Shown here in pieces: positions 50,530 to 59,567 of a stretch of 64,000 nt of DNA. Position 1 is the first letter of the stretch; each line of letters opens with the position of its first letter. Below the pieces are notes generated by a model that saw only the letters and a list, made by a program, of their open reading frames with translations, was not told the origin of the DNA and made no database searches. The stretch lies in assembly GCA_900547105.1 (NCBI GenBank), contig URFL01000004.1:132631-196630 (forward strand). Reading direction: 5' to 3'. The position numbers were made by a program, and so were the translations under genes. The DNA comes from an uncultured Oscillospiraceae bacterium. Lineage in GTDB: Bacteria; Bacillota; Clostridia; Oscillospirales; Acutalibacteraceae.

Positions 50530-53500
50530 TTACGCGGCCGGCGTGGTCGCCGAAACGATCGAACTGTACACCGTCTGCACCGTGCCATCCGCCGTACGCA
50601 CGGTGATGTACGCCATACCATAACGGGTACGACCCGCTTTCACCTTCAGTAGATCCACTTTGTACTGACGGTTCGGCACACGCGAGGTGGCCACGATCTT
50701 CAGATAATCCTTACCGGCGGTGTAGCTGGCCAGATCGTTCAACGTCGCCTCGTTCGGCGCATAGATCAGGCCATACTCCATCAGCGTCATATCTTCCGGC
50801 ATATAGGTCTGGGCGATCATCGAAATGGTGTAGGTACCGTTCGCATCCGCCGTGATCAGCTGCTGGTTGATATCCGCGCTCAGTGCGGGTTTCTGCACAT
50901 CGTCCGCCGAGTCCACATACACCGCCTCAACGGTGTTGTCACCGCTGACATAGAAGGTGTAGGTGTCCGCTGTGCTGACCTTCATGCCATCCAGCGTCCA
51001 GTGCGAGAACACTTTGCCCTCGACCGGAACAGCAGCCGCCTCGATACGCGTATCGAAGGTCAAGCCGGTGGTGTCTTCGCCATTGGTACGCTGCGCGTTG
51101 ATCAGCGTCAGGGTATAGCCGGTGGAGGCGGTATCATCCACATACACGGCATTCACCGCGATGCTGCCGCCCTTGTTGCTATCCACCGCCATCGCCAGCG
51201 CATCGTCCTCGGTATCCCAGCCCTTGGTGGTCTGGCCGATGATGGTCGGGATCGACGGAGCAGACAGCTCGCTGGCCGCTTTCACGACCTGCACATCGAT
51301 CACACGGTTATATTTGCCGTAGTACACCACAGCCGTTTCGTCGCTGTTCACGAAGTACGCCGCCACATCCTGGCTGCCGGTAACCGGCAGCGTGATGCTG
51401 GTGGTGTCTTCGGACGCTTTGGTGAAGATGTTGTTCTGTTTCCAGCCAACAAAGTTCGCCGAAGAAGTAGTAGCTGCGGTCAGCGTATCGTCTTTGCCGT
51501 AGGTCAAGCCGCCGGTGATATCCACACGACCGTTGCCTACCGTCGAGATGGTGCCCAGATTTTCTTCCGCCGTCACATCCACCACACGAGCGCCGGTGGC
51601 ATTGATGTAATAGTGGCCGCTGCCGTTATTCGCCTCGTTTTTGCTGTTCAGGCTGGTAGACACATCATCCGCAAACTCCGCCACCTGCACATACCAAATA
51701 ATATCCTGAGCAGCCGTCCACGCAAAGTCACTATCGGTTGCTTTGGACAACGGGATTTCGATAAATCCGTTTTGCGCATCGTAAGTGCCATTGTATGTAG
51801 CCGGGAAGGTCAACGCTTTTTCCTGGTTGTTCAAACGGGAAGCCAGCGACAAGCGCTGATTGTTCAGGGTCACGGTTTCGGGAACCGGGTAATTTTCCGG
51901 ATCGGTCGAACCCACAAAGAAGTTGATGCGCAGCACCAGCTGTTCTTTGGTGTATCGGCTCAGATCCACAACGCCCTGATCCGCCTTTGTCCAACCCATG
52001 TAAACACCTTTTGCGTTGTTGTACATAAAGTTTTTGGTGTTGTTTGCAAACTTGCTAAAGGTCATCAGCGTATGACCAACCAAGGTCAGCTGCGCTTTCG
52101 CGTCGTTGATCGCCTGCTGGGCATCCGCCAGCTGCACATAGGTGATGCTTTCGTTATTCAGCAGCTCCAGCGCCGCAGCCTGCGCCGCTTTCAGCGCGGT
52201 CGCACTGGCCTCGTTATACACTACACCATCCGCATCGCCCATCTCGTCCAGCGTCATGGTCGCCGCGGTTTTCAGCGCCGCCGCCATGTTCTCTTTGGTC
52301 GCATCCACCACACGAGCGTTGGCGATTACTACCTGATAAGCGCCATCGGCCGCATCGGCCAACTCGTTAATGTGCATCCACATCAGGATATCTCGCACCA
52401 AGCCATCTTCGTTGGAACCGGTCAGATTGGTGAACGGCAGGTCGATCGCATTAGCTTTAGTGGGATCCAGCGTTTTGATAGCGTTGCCGAATTCCAAGCT
52501 GTATTCGGGATTGCCCTCCTGCTTGCGGATCGCCAAACGCATCGAACCGACCGTCAAGGTTTCCGGCAGCGGAGTATCGCCGGTAGCGACAAAGGTCAAA
52601 TCAAACCGCAGCCGCAGATTGTCATAATTGCGAACGCTCAGATCGACCGTCCCCTGATCGGAGCCCTTCCAATTGGCGTACACATTAGCCTCTTTCGAAG
52701 CCGTCACATTGTAGGTACCGTTCCAACTGTTAAAAGTCATAACGAACGGATCCACACAAACCAGCGTTTTGCGCGCCGCCGCCATCGCAGCGATGGCTTC
52801 TTCCGCTTGGCTCAGATCCACATTCTCATACACCGTGTACCATTCGTCATAAACCGCCTGATACGCCGCGAGAGAATCCGGGGTAAACTCTTTGGCGCCG
52901 TCCTCGGTCACATCGTCGAACGCCGCTTTCAAACGGTTCAGCAGATCGCTGTTGGATCCATCGATGACCGCCACATTACGGATCTGGACAGTAATACCGG
53001 GGTTGGAAGTGCTGCCGCGCAAATCGTTGTAGGCAAACAATTTCACTTTGGTGATGGCGCTCAAAGCGGCAGTCGAGTTGGTGAAATCGCTCAAATTCAA
53101 GCAAACCGTATTCCATTTGCCAGCAGAGGCACTCCCCAACAAACTATTGGTGCCCTTTCCAAAGCTTTTTTTCATTTCAGTGCTGCCACTGTACAGGGTC
53201 AAATCACCGTTTACCAAGGTATTGGTCACATCGGTCATGCCATCATCGCGGGTTACCAAAATCTCCATACGCAATTGCAGCGTGGACAGGCTTTCTGTGC
53301 CTGTGATAGCGTTTTTAGTCACGTTGATGGTAGAGTTCATATAGTGTTTGCCCTCAACGCCCGTATTGGTAAAGCTCGTGATCGATTCGGGTGTACCAAA
53401 TTGGATATATTCGGGAATCACTGCTACGAAATCGTTCTTCGCCGCCTCTGCTTTTTTCAGCAGCTGATTCTTCGCCTGCAGGGTCGCTTCATCGCTTGCC

Positions 53501-55473
53501 ATCATCGCCTTCGCCTGCGATTGCAGCTCGCGATAGGCCTCGGTCGAAGCAGCCGTGTATTTGCCGACCGGCAGTGAATCGTTCGCCAACGCAGTAACCG
53601 CGTTGTTGATGGCCTCGACCGTTTTATCAACAAATTTCAGTTCCTCCACCGTCATCACAATACTGGTGGTAGAATTGTTGGCCTTGGCAGCAATTTGCGA
53701 ATCAAACGTGTAATTGGCCCAGATGCGATTCACATGGCTCCAGTCCACACGGCGGTCGTAGGTATCACCTTTCCATATGTTGCGGCTTTCGTCCAGCAAA
53801 TACTCGATGGTATAGGTCACCGAACCATCGGCGTTTACTTGCTCCGCCGTCGGAACAGCCGTGTAGGTATCGGTACGGCGCTCGGTGTTCGTGTCCAAAT
53901 CGGTTTTTTTGCCGTCGACACCGCGCAGACGGAAGTCCAATTTAGACAGTTTCGGCAATCCACCGCTCACATCCAAATCACCGGTGTATGCGTCGTTCTT
54001 GGACACGGTGATTTTAGCCACCAGATAACGATTGGCACCCACTGTATATCGCACAGACGGATCGGTGCCTTCCACCACATCATAGGTCTTGCCATCCGAC
54101 AGATCAAGCGTGGCATTCGTATACTTCCAATCAACGAAATAGGTTGTGCCGCTACTGTTGGAGCCGGTGCTGGTATAACTTTTTTCTTCATCCGGATAGT
54201 GCCCCACATCGTAGGTCACCGTGCGGAGATTGGTCAGCGCCGCTTTGGCAGTGTTCAGAGCGGCCAGCTCTTTTACAAAATCGTCATAGGTAGCTTCAGT
54301 ATTAGCAAGCAGCGCTTTTGCTTTATCCAGCTCCGCTTCATACGCCGTGGCGTTATCATCCACATCGTACAGGATGGTTTTGGAGTCCTCCAACGCCGTC
54401 TGCAGCGCCCTCATATCGCTGTGGGTGATACGGATGTTTTTCACATGCGAGGTGAACCCGGGGTTGGTCTGCTTTCCATTCACCGAAGCATCGTTGTAGT
54501 TGAACGCGTACACCTGCGTCAGTCCGGTGGCATCCGTCATACCGCTAAACGAAGTCAGCGGAATCGAAATGTGATACCACGTATCCGACTTGGCGAGCTT
54601 GCCGCTGGTGTAGCTGCTGGCTGCATTGCGCTCGCTGGGATCATACAAGCGGACATTACCGTTCACAATTTTGGACGATACGAAATCCGCGTTGTCGCTG
54701 GAATACATCATATCAAATTCCAGATTCATTTTGTCCAGCGCAATATCCGATGTAATGCCGTTGTAGAAAATTTTGGTAGTCGGCACGCTGGTAACGGTAT
54801 GGTTCCCGTCGGCATTCACATGGGTGATCTCATCCGCCGCCGGAGAACCGAAGGTCGCCAGCTCACTGCGCATGCTGCCGTCCGCGTTGCGGCTCATATC
54901 CACCACATACACATTGCGATAGCTGATGGAAGCGCCGTATTTGCGATCATCAGCACTCATGGATGTGTCGTATCTTTCGGGGTGGTTGTAGATATTCAAC
55001 TGCACCTTTTGGATATTCGTGTAGCCATAGCCGCTCAGCGGAACAGCCACTTTCATCCACGTATCGTTGGCACGGCCATTTTGCGGCAGCCATGTCGTAA
55101 TCAGATGACCGGGGCTAAATTTGCCGTTATCAGACGAAAAAATGTCTGTTCCACCGTCGCCCAAGCTCTTCTGCATCCATGCAGCATCGGTAAAGCCATA
55201 GTCTTGATGAATGTTGATCTCCATCACAATGGCATAGTTGCCGCTGGCTTTGGTCAGGCTGATCGCCGAGGACGGAGTGAATGTCCGACCGAGGAAATCA
55301 CCGCCATTGCAGGTCGTTTTTACGGCATCTTGTTGAATGACGCCGACCACTTGGCCAAATTCAGAGGTAGGGGTCGTATCTTCCGCCGCCACGCTGCCAT
55401 AAGGCAGGGCGAACAGGGATACGGTCAGCACCAGCGAACTCAGCATGGCTAACAATCGCTTACACTGTTTCAT
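50530..55473 (-). CDS. giant secreted modular protein, function unknown
   Basis: 1647 residues. Signal peptide 1-30 (LLAMLSSLVLTVSLFALPYGSVAA). It is built from about six beta-sandwich modules of 140-180 residues (about 35-200, 215-355, 415-625, 690-860, 920-1075, 1150-1320). Recurrent traits are an L-x-L-R-(F/M/I) strand, W-x2-(V/I)-x-(I/V)-P-L, and (I/V)-(R/K)-N-(V/I/A)-x-(V/I)-(V/I)-D ends. Short FIVAR-like helical linkers lie between them. From about 1330 come InlB-B/MucBP-like beta repeats (GWKQN, AAYFVN, AVYVDD), then a C-terminal domain (about 1540-1647). No dockerin, LPXTG or membrane anchor. GGAAAGGAG precedes the ATG. Likely a glycan-binding or surface-layer-like protein. Confidence 0.8.
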   Translation of the reverse strand: MKQCKRLLAMLSSLVLTVSLFALPYGSVAAEDTTPTSEFGQVVGVIQQDAVKTTCNGGDFLGRTFTPSSAISLTKASGNYAIVMEINIHQDYGFTDAAWMQKSLGDGGTDIFSSDNGKFSPGHLITTWLPQNGRANDTWMKVAVPLSGYGYTNIQKVQLNIYNHPERYDTSMSADDRKYGASISYRNVYVVDMSRNADGSMRSELATFGSPAADEITHVNADGNHTVTSVPTTKIFYNGITSDIALDKMNLEFDMMYSSDNADFVSSKIVNGNVRLYDPSERNAASSYTSGKLAKSDTWYHISIPLTSFSGMTDATGLTQVYAFNYNDASVNGKQTNPGFTSHVKNIRITHSDMRALQTALEDSKTILYDVDDNATAYEAELDKAKALLANTEATYDDFVKELAALNTAKAALTNLRTVTYDVGHYPDEEKSYTSTGSNSSGTTYFVDWKYTNATLDLSDGKTYDVVEGTDPSVRYTVGANRYLVAKITVSKNDAYTGDLDVSGGLPKLSKLDFRLRGVDGKKTDLDTNTERRTDTYTAVPTAEQVNADGSVTYTIEYLLDESRNIWKGDTYDRRVDWSHVNRIWANYTFDSQIAAKANNSTTSIVMTVEELKFVDKTVEAINNAVTALANDSLPVGKYTAASTEAYRELQSQAKAMMASDEATLQAKNQLLKKAEAAKNDFVAVIPEYIQFGTPESITSFTNTGVEGKHYMNSTINVTKNAITGTESLSTLQLRMEILVTRDDGMTDVTNTLVNGDLTLYSGSTEMKKSFGKGTNSLLGSASAGKWNTVCLNLSDFTNSTAALSAITKVKLFAYNDLRGSTSNPGITVQIRNVAVIDGSNSDLLNRLKAAFDDVTEDGAKEFTPDSLAAYQAVYDEWYTVYENVDLSQAEEAIAAMAAARKTLVCVDPFVMTFNSWNGTYNVTASKEANVYANWKGSDQGTVDLSVRNYDNLRLRFDLTFVATGDTPLPETLTVGSMRLAIRKQEGNPEYSLEFGNAIKTLDPTKANAIDLPFTNLTGSNEDGLVRDILMWMHINELADAADGAYQVVIANARVVDATKENMAAALKTAATMTLDEMGDADGVVYNEASATALKAAQAAALELLNNESITYVQLADAQQAINDAKAQLTLVGHTLMTFSKFANNTKNFMYNNAKGVYMGWTKADQGVVDLSRYTKEQLVLRINFFVGSTDPENYPVPETVTLNNQRLSLASRLNNQEKALTFPATYNGTYDAQNGFIEIPLSKATDSDFAWTAAQDIIWYVQVAEFADDVSTSLNSKNEANNGSGHYYINATGARVVDVTAEENLGTISTVGNGRVDITGGLTYGKDDTLTAATTSSANFVGWKQNNIFTKASEDTTSITLPVTGSQDVAAYFVNSDETAVVYYGKYNRVIDVQVVKAASELSAPSIPTIIGQTTKGWDTEDDALAMAVDSNKGGSIAVNAVYVDDTASTGYTLTLINAQRTNGEDTTGLTFDTRIEAAAVPVEGKVFSHWTLDGMKVSTADTYTFYVSGDNTVEAVYVDSADDVQKPALSADINQQLITADANGTYTISMIAQTYMPEDMTLMEYGLIYAPNEATLNDLASYTAGKDYLKIVATSRVPNRQYKVDLLKVKAGRTRYGMAYITVRTADGTVQTVYSSIVSATTPAA

Positions 55474-55530
55474 AGGAATCTCCTTTCCGTTTGTCCCCCG
55501 GTCATATCGTCTGATAGACGCACCTGACCA

Positions 55531-55548
55531 AAGGAGACATGTCTCCTT
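55531..55548. promoter_or_regulatory. 18-bp perfect palindrome upstream of the giant protein gene
   Basis: AAGGAGACATGTCTCCTT, about 58 bases before the ATG at 55473. It may be an operator or a leader hairpin. The element contains an AAGGAG core on each strand. Confidence 0.45.
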
Positions 55549-55681
55549 GTCTAGGATAACACAGTGCTTTCGACGGCTTAGGCTAAAAATAACACTTTTT
55601 ACCGCTTTTTATTATCTAAAAACCAACTTTTTAAGCAAATGTGCCAAAAAGCCGCTTCTGCGAAAAGAAACCGTGGCAATC

Positions 55682-55725
55682 AAAAAGCATCGACACACTC
55701 CCGTGGGAGAATGCCGGTGCTTTTT
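55682..55725 (-). terminator. terminator of the purine operon
   Basis: On the minus strand AAAAAGCA-C-CG ... CG-A-TGCTTTTT, with an internal CTCCCACGGGAG helix, 10 bases after the purD stop. Confidence 0.75.
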
Positions 55726-55735
55726 ACCTATTCAA

Positions 55736-57007
55736 TTATTTTGTACGACCGATGTCGTGACGATAATGCGCGTTGTCAAAGTGGATGGTATCCACCGCCG
55801 CATAGGCGCTATCCAGCGCTTCGTCCAGCGTAGCGCCGCGCGCCGTTACGCCCAGCACGCGTCCGCCGTTGGTCACGAAGCTGCCGTCCTCCAGCCGTTT
55901 GGTACCGGCGTGGAACACGCATGCCTCCCCCGCCGGCTGACCGTCCGCGCCCAGTCCGGAGATGGGCAGCCCTTTGGGATAGGAGCCGGGATAGCCGCCG
56001 GACGCCATCACCACACAGGCACAGGGCTGGTCATCCCACTCGATGGTCAGCTCTGCCAGCCGTTTTTCACGCACCGCGCAGAGAATATCCACCAGATCGG
56101 TTTTCAGCCGGGGCAGCACCACCTGCGTTTCCGGATCGCCGAACCGGCAGTTGTATTCGATCACCTTGGGACCCTTGGGGGTGAGCATCAGCCCAAAGAA
56201 CAGACAGCCTTGGAACGGGCGCCCCTCTTTTGCCATGGCGGCAATGGTGGGTTTGAAGATATGCTCCATGCAAAACGCCGCGTCGGCTTCGGTATAATAC
56301 GGATTGGGGCTGATGGTGCCCATGCCGCCGGTGTTCAAGCCCTTGTCGTTGTCCAACGCGCGCTTGTGATCCTTCGCCGAAACCATCGGGCAGATGGTTT
56401 CGCCATCGGTAAACGCCAGCACCGACACTTCGGGGCCGGTGAGGAATTCTTCCACCACCACGCGGCTGCCGGAGTCGCCGAACACCTTGTCCTCCATAAT
56501 CTCTTTGATCGCCTGTTGCGCTTGCTCGTAGGTGTCGCACAGCAGCACGCCTTTGCCCAACGCCAAACCGTCCGCTTTGATGACCGCGGGATAGCTGTCC
56601 TGCGCTTTGATGTAGTTCAGCGCCGCCTGCGGGTCATCGAACACTTCGTAGCCCGCGGTGGGGATGCCGTATTTTTTCATCAGATCCTTGGAGAACACCT
56701 TGCTGCCCTCCAAAATCGCCGCGTTGGCACGCGGACCAAACGCCGCGATACCGGCAGCCTCCAGTGCATCTACCATGCCCGCCACCAGCGGGTCGTCCGG
56801 CGCCACAAACACCATATCCACCGCCAGCTTTTTCGCCAGCGCGACTACGCCGTCAATATCGGTCGCTGCCACCGAAAAGCATTCGGCATCGCAAGCAATG
56901 CCGCCGTTGCCGGGGGTGCAATACAGCTTGCCGCAGCGCGGGCTTTTTTTCAGCGTGCGGATGATCGCGTGCTCGCGACCGCCGCCGCCAACCACCAGAA
57001 TATCCAT
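55736..57007 (-). CDS. purD: phosphoribosylamine-glycine ligase
   Basis: 423 residues, full length. N-terminal MDILVVGGGGREHAI, ATP-grasp core with the glycine loop in IKADGLALGKGV, EEFLTGPEVSVLAFTDG, and the PurD hallmark KDHKRALDNDKGLNTGGMG. Makes GAR from phosphoribosylamine, glycine and ATP. Last gene of the operon; 18 bases after purH. Confidence 0.97.
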   Translation of the reverse strand: MDILVVGGGGREHAIIRTLKKSPRCGKLYCTPGNGGIACDAECFSVAATDIDGVVALAKKLAVDMVFVAPDDPLVAGMVDALEAAGIAAFGPRANAAILEGSKVFSKDLMKKYGIPTAGYEVFDDPQAALNYIKAQDSYPAVIKADGLALGKGVLLCDTYEQAQQAIKEIMEDKVFGDSGSRVVVEEFLTGPEVSVLAFTDGETICPMVSAKDHKRALDNDKGLNTGGMGTISPNPYYTEADAAFCMEHIFKPTIAAMAKEGRPFQGCLFFGLMLTPKGPKVIEYNCRFGDPETQVVLPRLKTDLVDILCAVREKRLAELTIEWDDQPCACVVMASGGYPGSYPKGLPISGLGADGQPAGEACVFHAGTKRLEDGSFVTNGGRVLGVTARGATLDEALDSAYAAVDTIHFDNAHYRHDIGRTK

Positions 57008-57025
57008 AGAGCCTCTCCTATCTTA

Positions 57026-58204
57026 TCAATGATGGAACAGCCGCAGACCGGTAAAGGCCATGGCGATGCCGTATTTGTTGCAGGTGTCGATGACGTTGTC
57101 ATCGCGGATGGAGCCGCCCGGCTCGGCAATATAGCAAACGCCGGATTTGTGGGCGCGCTCGATGTTGTCGCCAAACGGGAAGAACGCGTCCGACCCCAGC
57201 GACACACCGGTGAAGGTATCCAGCCACGCGCGCTTTTGCTCGCGGGTCAGCGGCTGCGGCTGCTCGGTGAAGAACTGCTGCCACACGCCGTCCGCCAGCA
57301 CATCCATATAATCGTCCGACACATACACATCAATAGTGTTGTCGCGATCGGGGCGGCGGATGCCCTCCTTAAAGGGCAGCGCCAGCACCTGCGGATGCTG
57401 CCGCAGATACCACACATCGGCTTTGTTGCCCGCCAGACGGGTGCAATGCACACGGCTCTGCTGGCCGGCACCCACGCCGATGGCCTGGCCGTCTTTGGCA
57501 TAGCACACCGAGTTGGACTGGGTGTATTTCAGCGTGATCAGCGAGATCAGCAGGTCGCGTTTGGCGCTTTCGGGCAGGTCTTTGTTCTCGGTCACGATGC
57601 GGTCGAACAGCGATTCGTCGATCTTGACCTCGTTGCGTCCCTGCTCAAAGGTGACACCGAACACATCCTTGTGCTCGACCGGCGCGGGAGTGTAGTTCGG
57701 ATCGATCTGCACCACATTGTAGCCGCCCTTGCGCTTTTTGCGCAGGATTTCCAGTGCTTCGTCGGTGAAACCGGGGGCGATCACGCCGTCCGACACCTCG
57801 CGCGCCAGCAGCTTCGCGGTGGCGGCATCGCACACATCCGACAACGCCGCCCAGTCGCCATAGGATGACATACGATCGGCACCGCGGGCGCGGGCATAGG
57901 CTGTCGCGATGGGCGACAGCTCCATATCGTCCACAAAATAGATGCGTTTCAGCGTATCGCTCAGCGGTACCGCGACGGCCGCGCCCGCCGGGCTGACATG
58001 CTTAAAGGAGGCCGCGGCCGGCAGACCGGTCGCCTCTTTCAGCTCTTTGACCAGCTGCCAGCTATTGAACGCATCCAAAAAATTAATATAGCCGGGGCGG
58101 CCGTTCAGCACCTGAATCGGCAGCTCGCCGCCATCCTGCATAAAGATGCGGGACGGTACCTGATTGGGGTTGCAGCCGTATTTGAGCAACAGTTCGTTTG
58201 CCAT
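57026..58204 (-). CDS. purH: stand-alone AICAR transformylase (PurH C-terminal half only)
   Basis: 392 residues. Matches the formyltransferase part of bifunctional PurH: LLKYGCNPNQ, LNGRPGYINFLDAFNSWQLV, SFKHVSPAGAAV, YGDWAALSDVCD, and the QSNSVCYAKDGQAIGVGAGQQSRVHCTRLAG catalytic block. The N-terminal IMP cyclohydrolase domain of typical PurH (MGS-like) is absent; that activity is supplied by the adjacent PurO-like protein. ATG 58204 has AAGGAG ten bases upstream; GTG 58213 is too close. Confidence 0.94.
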   Translation of the reverse strand: MANELLLKYGCNPNQVPSRIFMQDGGELPIQVLNGRPGYINFLDAFNSWQLVKELKEATGLPAAASFKHVSPAGAAVAVPLSDTLKRIYFVDDMELSPIATAYARARGADRMSSYGDWAALSDVCDAATAKLLAREVSDGVIAPGFTDEALEILRKKRKGGYNVVQIDPNYTPAPVEHKDVFGVTFEQGRNEVKIDESLFDRIVTENKDLPESAKRDLLISLITLKYTQSNSVCYAKDGQAIGVGAGQQSRVHCTRLAGNKADVWYLRQHPQVLALPFKEGIRRPDRDNTIDVYVSDDYMDVLADGVWQQFFTEQPQPLTREQKRAWLDTFTGVSLGSDAFFPFGDNIERAHKSGVCYIAEPGGSIRDDNVIDTCNKYGIAMAFTGLRLFHH

Positions 58205-58218
58205 CGAAAGCACACTCC

Positions 58219-58926
58219 TTATTGATGTTTATTCACGATGCGGGTTTGGGTGTCGCCGGTCGCAAGATCAATAAACCGGGTAAACAGCGACACTTTGTTG
58301 TCCGCGTTCAGGCTGTTCCACACGGTGGCGGTGAACTCGTCGATGGTGCCCGCGATGGTCACCGTTGTCGGCTCGCCCGCAAAGGACGGCAGCGGATTGC
58401 CGTCCGCCTGGTAGGTGTGGATGAAATGCCCTTCGCCCGCTTTGGGGGCGGTGTAATCGAAGAAACACCGGCGGGTTTCAGCGGGATCACCCTCCGCCGA
58501 TTTCAGGATAGACAGCTGATAATCGCCGGTGTGGTTATCCACCACGCCGGAAATGCGGGGGGTGTAGTTGGGGGCATCCGGCTCGAAGGTACGGCTGCGC
58601 AGCGCCTCCTCTTTGGTTTTGCCGTCTTTCAGATAGTCATAAACTGTGTCGGTCTGGTCGCCGTTGGTCACGATGGTGACGCCATCCAGCACCCGCACCG
58701 GCGCATAGATGATCAGCGACGGGTCCTCCATTTTGCTTTCGTCAAACGCTTGGGTGCGAATGCCCTCGCCATCCTCCACAAACACGCGGTTGCGGCTGTT
58801 TTCGCTGCGTCCCATGATGAAATAGGCGATCACCGCCTGTTTGTTGTCGGCGCTTTTGCCGATGACGATACCCCGACCGGGATAGGTAGTGGCGGACAGC
58901 GCCGCCGCCAAATCTTGAATCGACAT
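58219..58926 (-). CDS. purO: IMP cyclohydrolase, PurO-like
   Basis: 235 residues from the ATG at 58926 (AAGGAGG upstream). Matches the stand-alone IMP cyclohydrolase family (PF07826): TYPGRGIVIGKSADNKQAVI, YFIMGRSENSRNRVF, DPSLIIYAPVR, TFEPDAPNYTPRISG. PurO was first described in methanogenic archaea and is found in some Clostridia. It closes the purine ring of FAICAR to give IMP. Placed between purN and purH, where it completes the last two steps that other bacteria combine in one protein. Confidence 0.92.
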   Translation of the reverse strand: MSIQDLAAALSATTYPGRGIVIGKSADNKQAVIAYFIMGRSENSRNRVFVEDGEGIRTQAFDESKMEDPSLIIYAPVRVLDGVTIVTNGDQTDTVYDYLKDGKTKEEALRSRTFEPDAPNYTPRISGVVDNHTGDYQLSILKSAEGDPAETRRCFFDYTAPKAGEGHFIHTYQADGNPLPSFAGEPTTVTIAGTIDEFTATVWNSLNADNKVSLFTRFIDLATGDTQTRIVNKHQ

Positions 58927-58943
58927 GGTGGTTCCTCCTTGTA

Positions 58944-59567
58944 TCACTGGATATGGCAGATGCGTCCGTCCACCGACAAACGCCCCGCGCAGAACAGGGC
59001 GACCGCTTCCGGCAGCAGATGCCACTCGGCTTGTTCCATCACCCGTTTTTGCAGAATTTCGGGGGTATCCCCCTCCTCGATCGCCACGGCTTTTTGCAAA
59101 ATGATCGCGCCGCCGTCCGGTACCTCGTTGACAAAATGCACGGTCGCGCCGGTCAGCTTGACACCATACGCCAGCGCGGCTTCGTGTACCTTTAATCCAT
59201 AGTACCCTTTGCCGCAGAACGAGGGAATCAGCGCCGGATGGATGTTGATGATGCGGTTGCTGTACCGCGCCACCACCTCCGGTCCCAGAATGCTCAAAAA
59301 GCCCGCCAGAACCACCAGATCCGCTCCGGCGGCATCCAACTCCTGCAGCAGTGCGCGATCAAACGCGGCGGCATCGGCAAATTGCTTGCGCTCCACCACC
59401 GCGGTGGGAATGGCCGCTTTGGCGGCGCGTTCCAGCGCGTACACACCGGGACGCGAGGCGATCACACGGACGATGCGCCCGTTCGGGATGCGACCGGCCG
59501 CCTGCGCATCAATCAGCGCCTGCAGGTTGGTGCCGCCGCCCGATACCAATACGGCGATGTTTACCAT
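58944..59567 (-). CDS. purN: phosphoribosylglycinamide formyltransferase
   Basis: 207 residues. NIAVLVSGGGTNLQAL at the N terminus, and the catalytic NIHPALIPSF, KVHEAALAYGVKLTGATVHFV and ILQKAVAI segments of folate-dependent PurN. Adds the first formyl group to GAR. Its start overlaps the purM stop by seven bases. Confidence 0.96.
   Translation of the reverse strand: MVNIAVLVSGGGTNLQALIDAQAAGRIPNGRIVRVIASRPGVYALERAAKAAIPTAVVERKQFADAAAFDRALLQELDAAGADLVVLAGFLSILGPEVVARYSNRIINIHPALIPSFCGKGYYGLKVHEAALAYGVKLTGATVHFVNEVPDGGAIILQKAVAIEEGDTPEILQKRVMEQAEWHLLPEAVALFCAGRLSVDGRICHIQ

Noticed and set aside
51001..55452. Plus-strand frames of 858 and 585 residues
   Set aside because: Antisense shadows of the giant secreted-protein gene.
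55445..57868. Plus-strand frame of 807 residues
   Set aside because: Antisense shadow of purD and purH.
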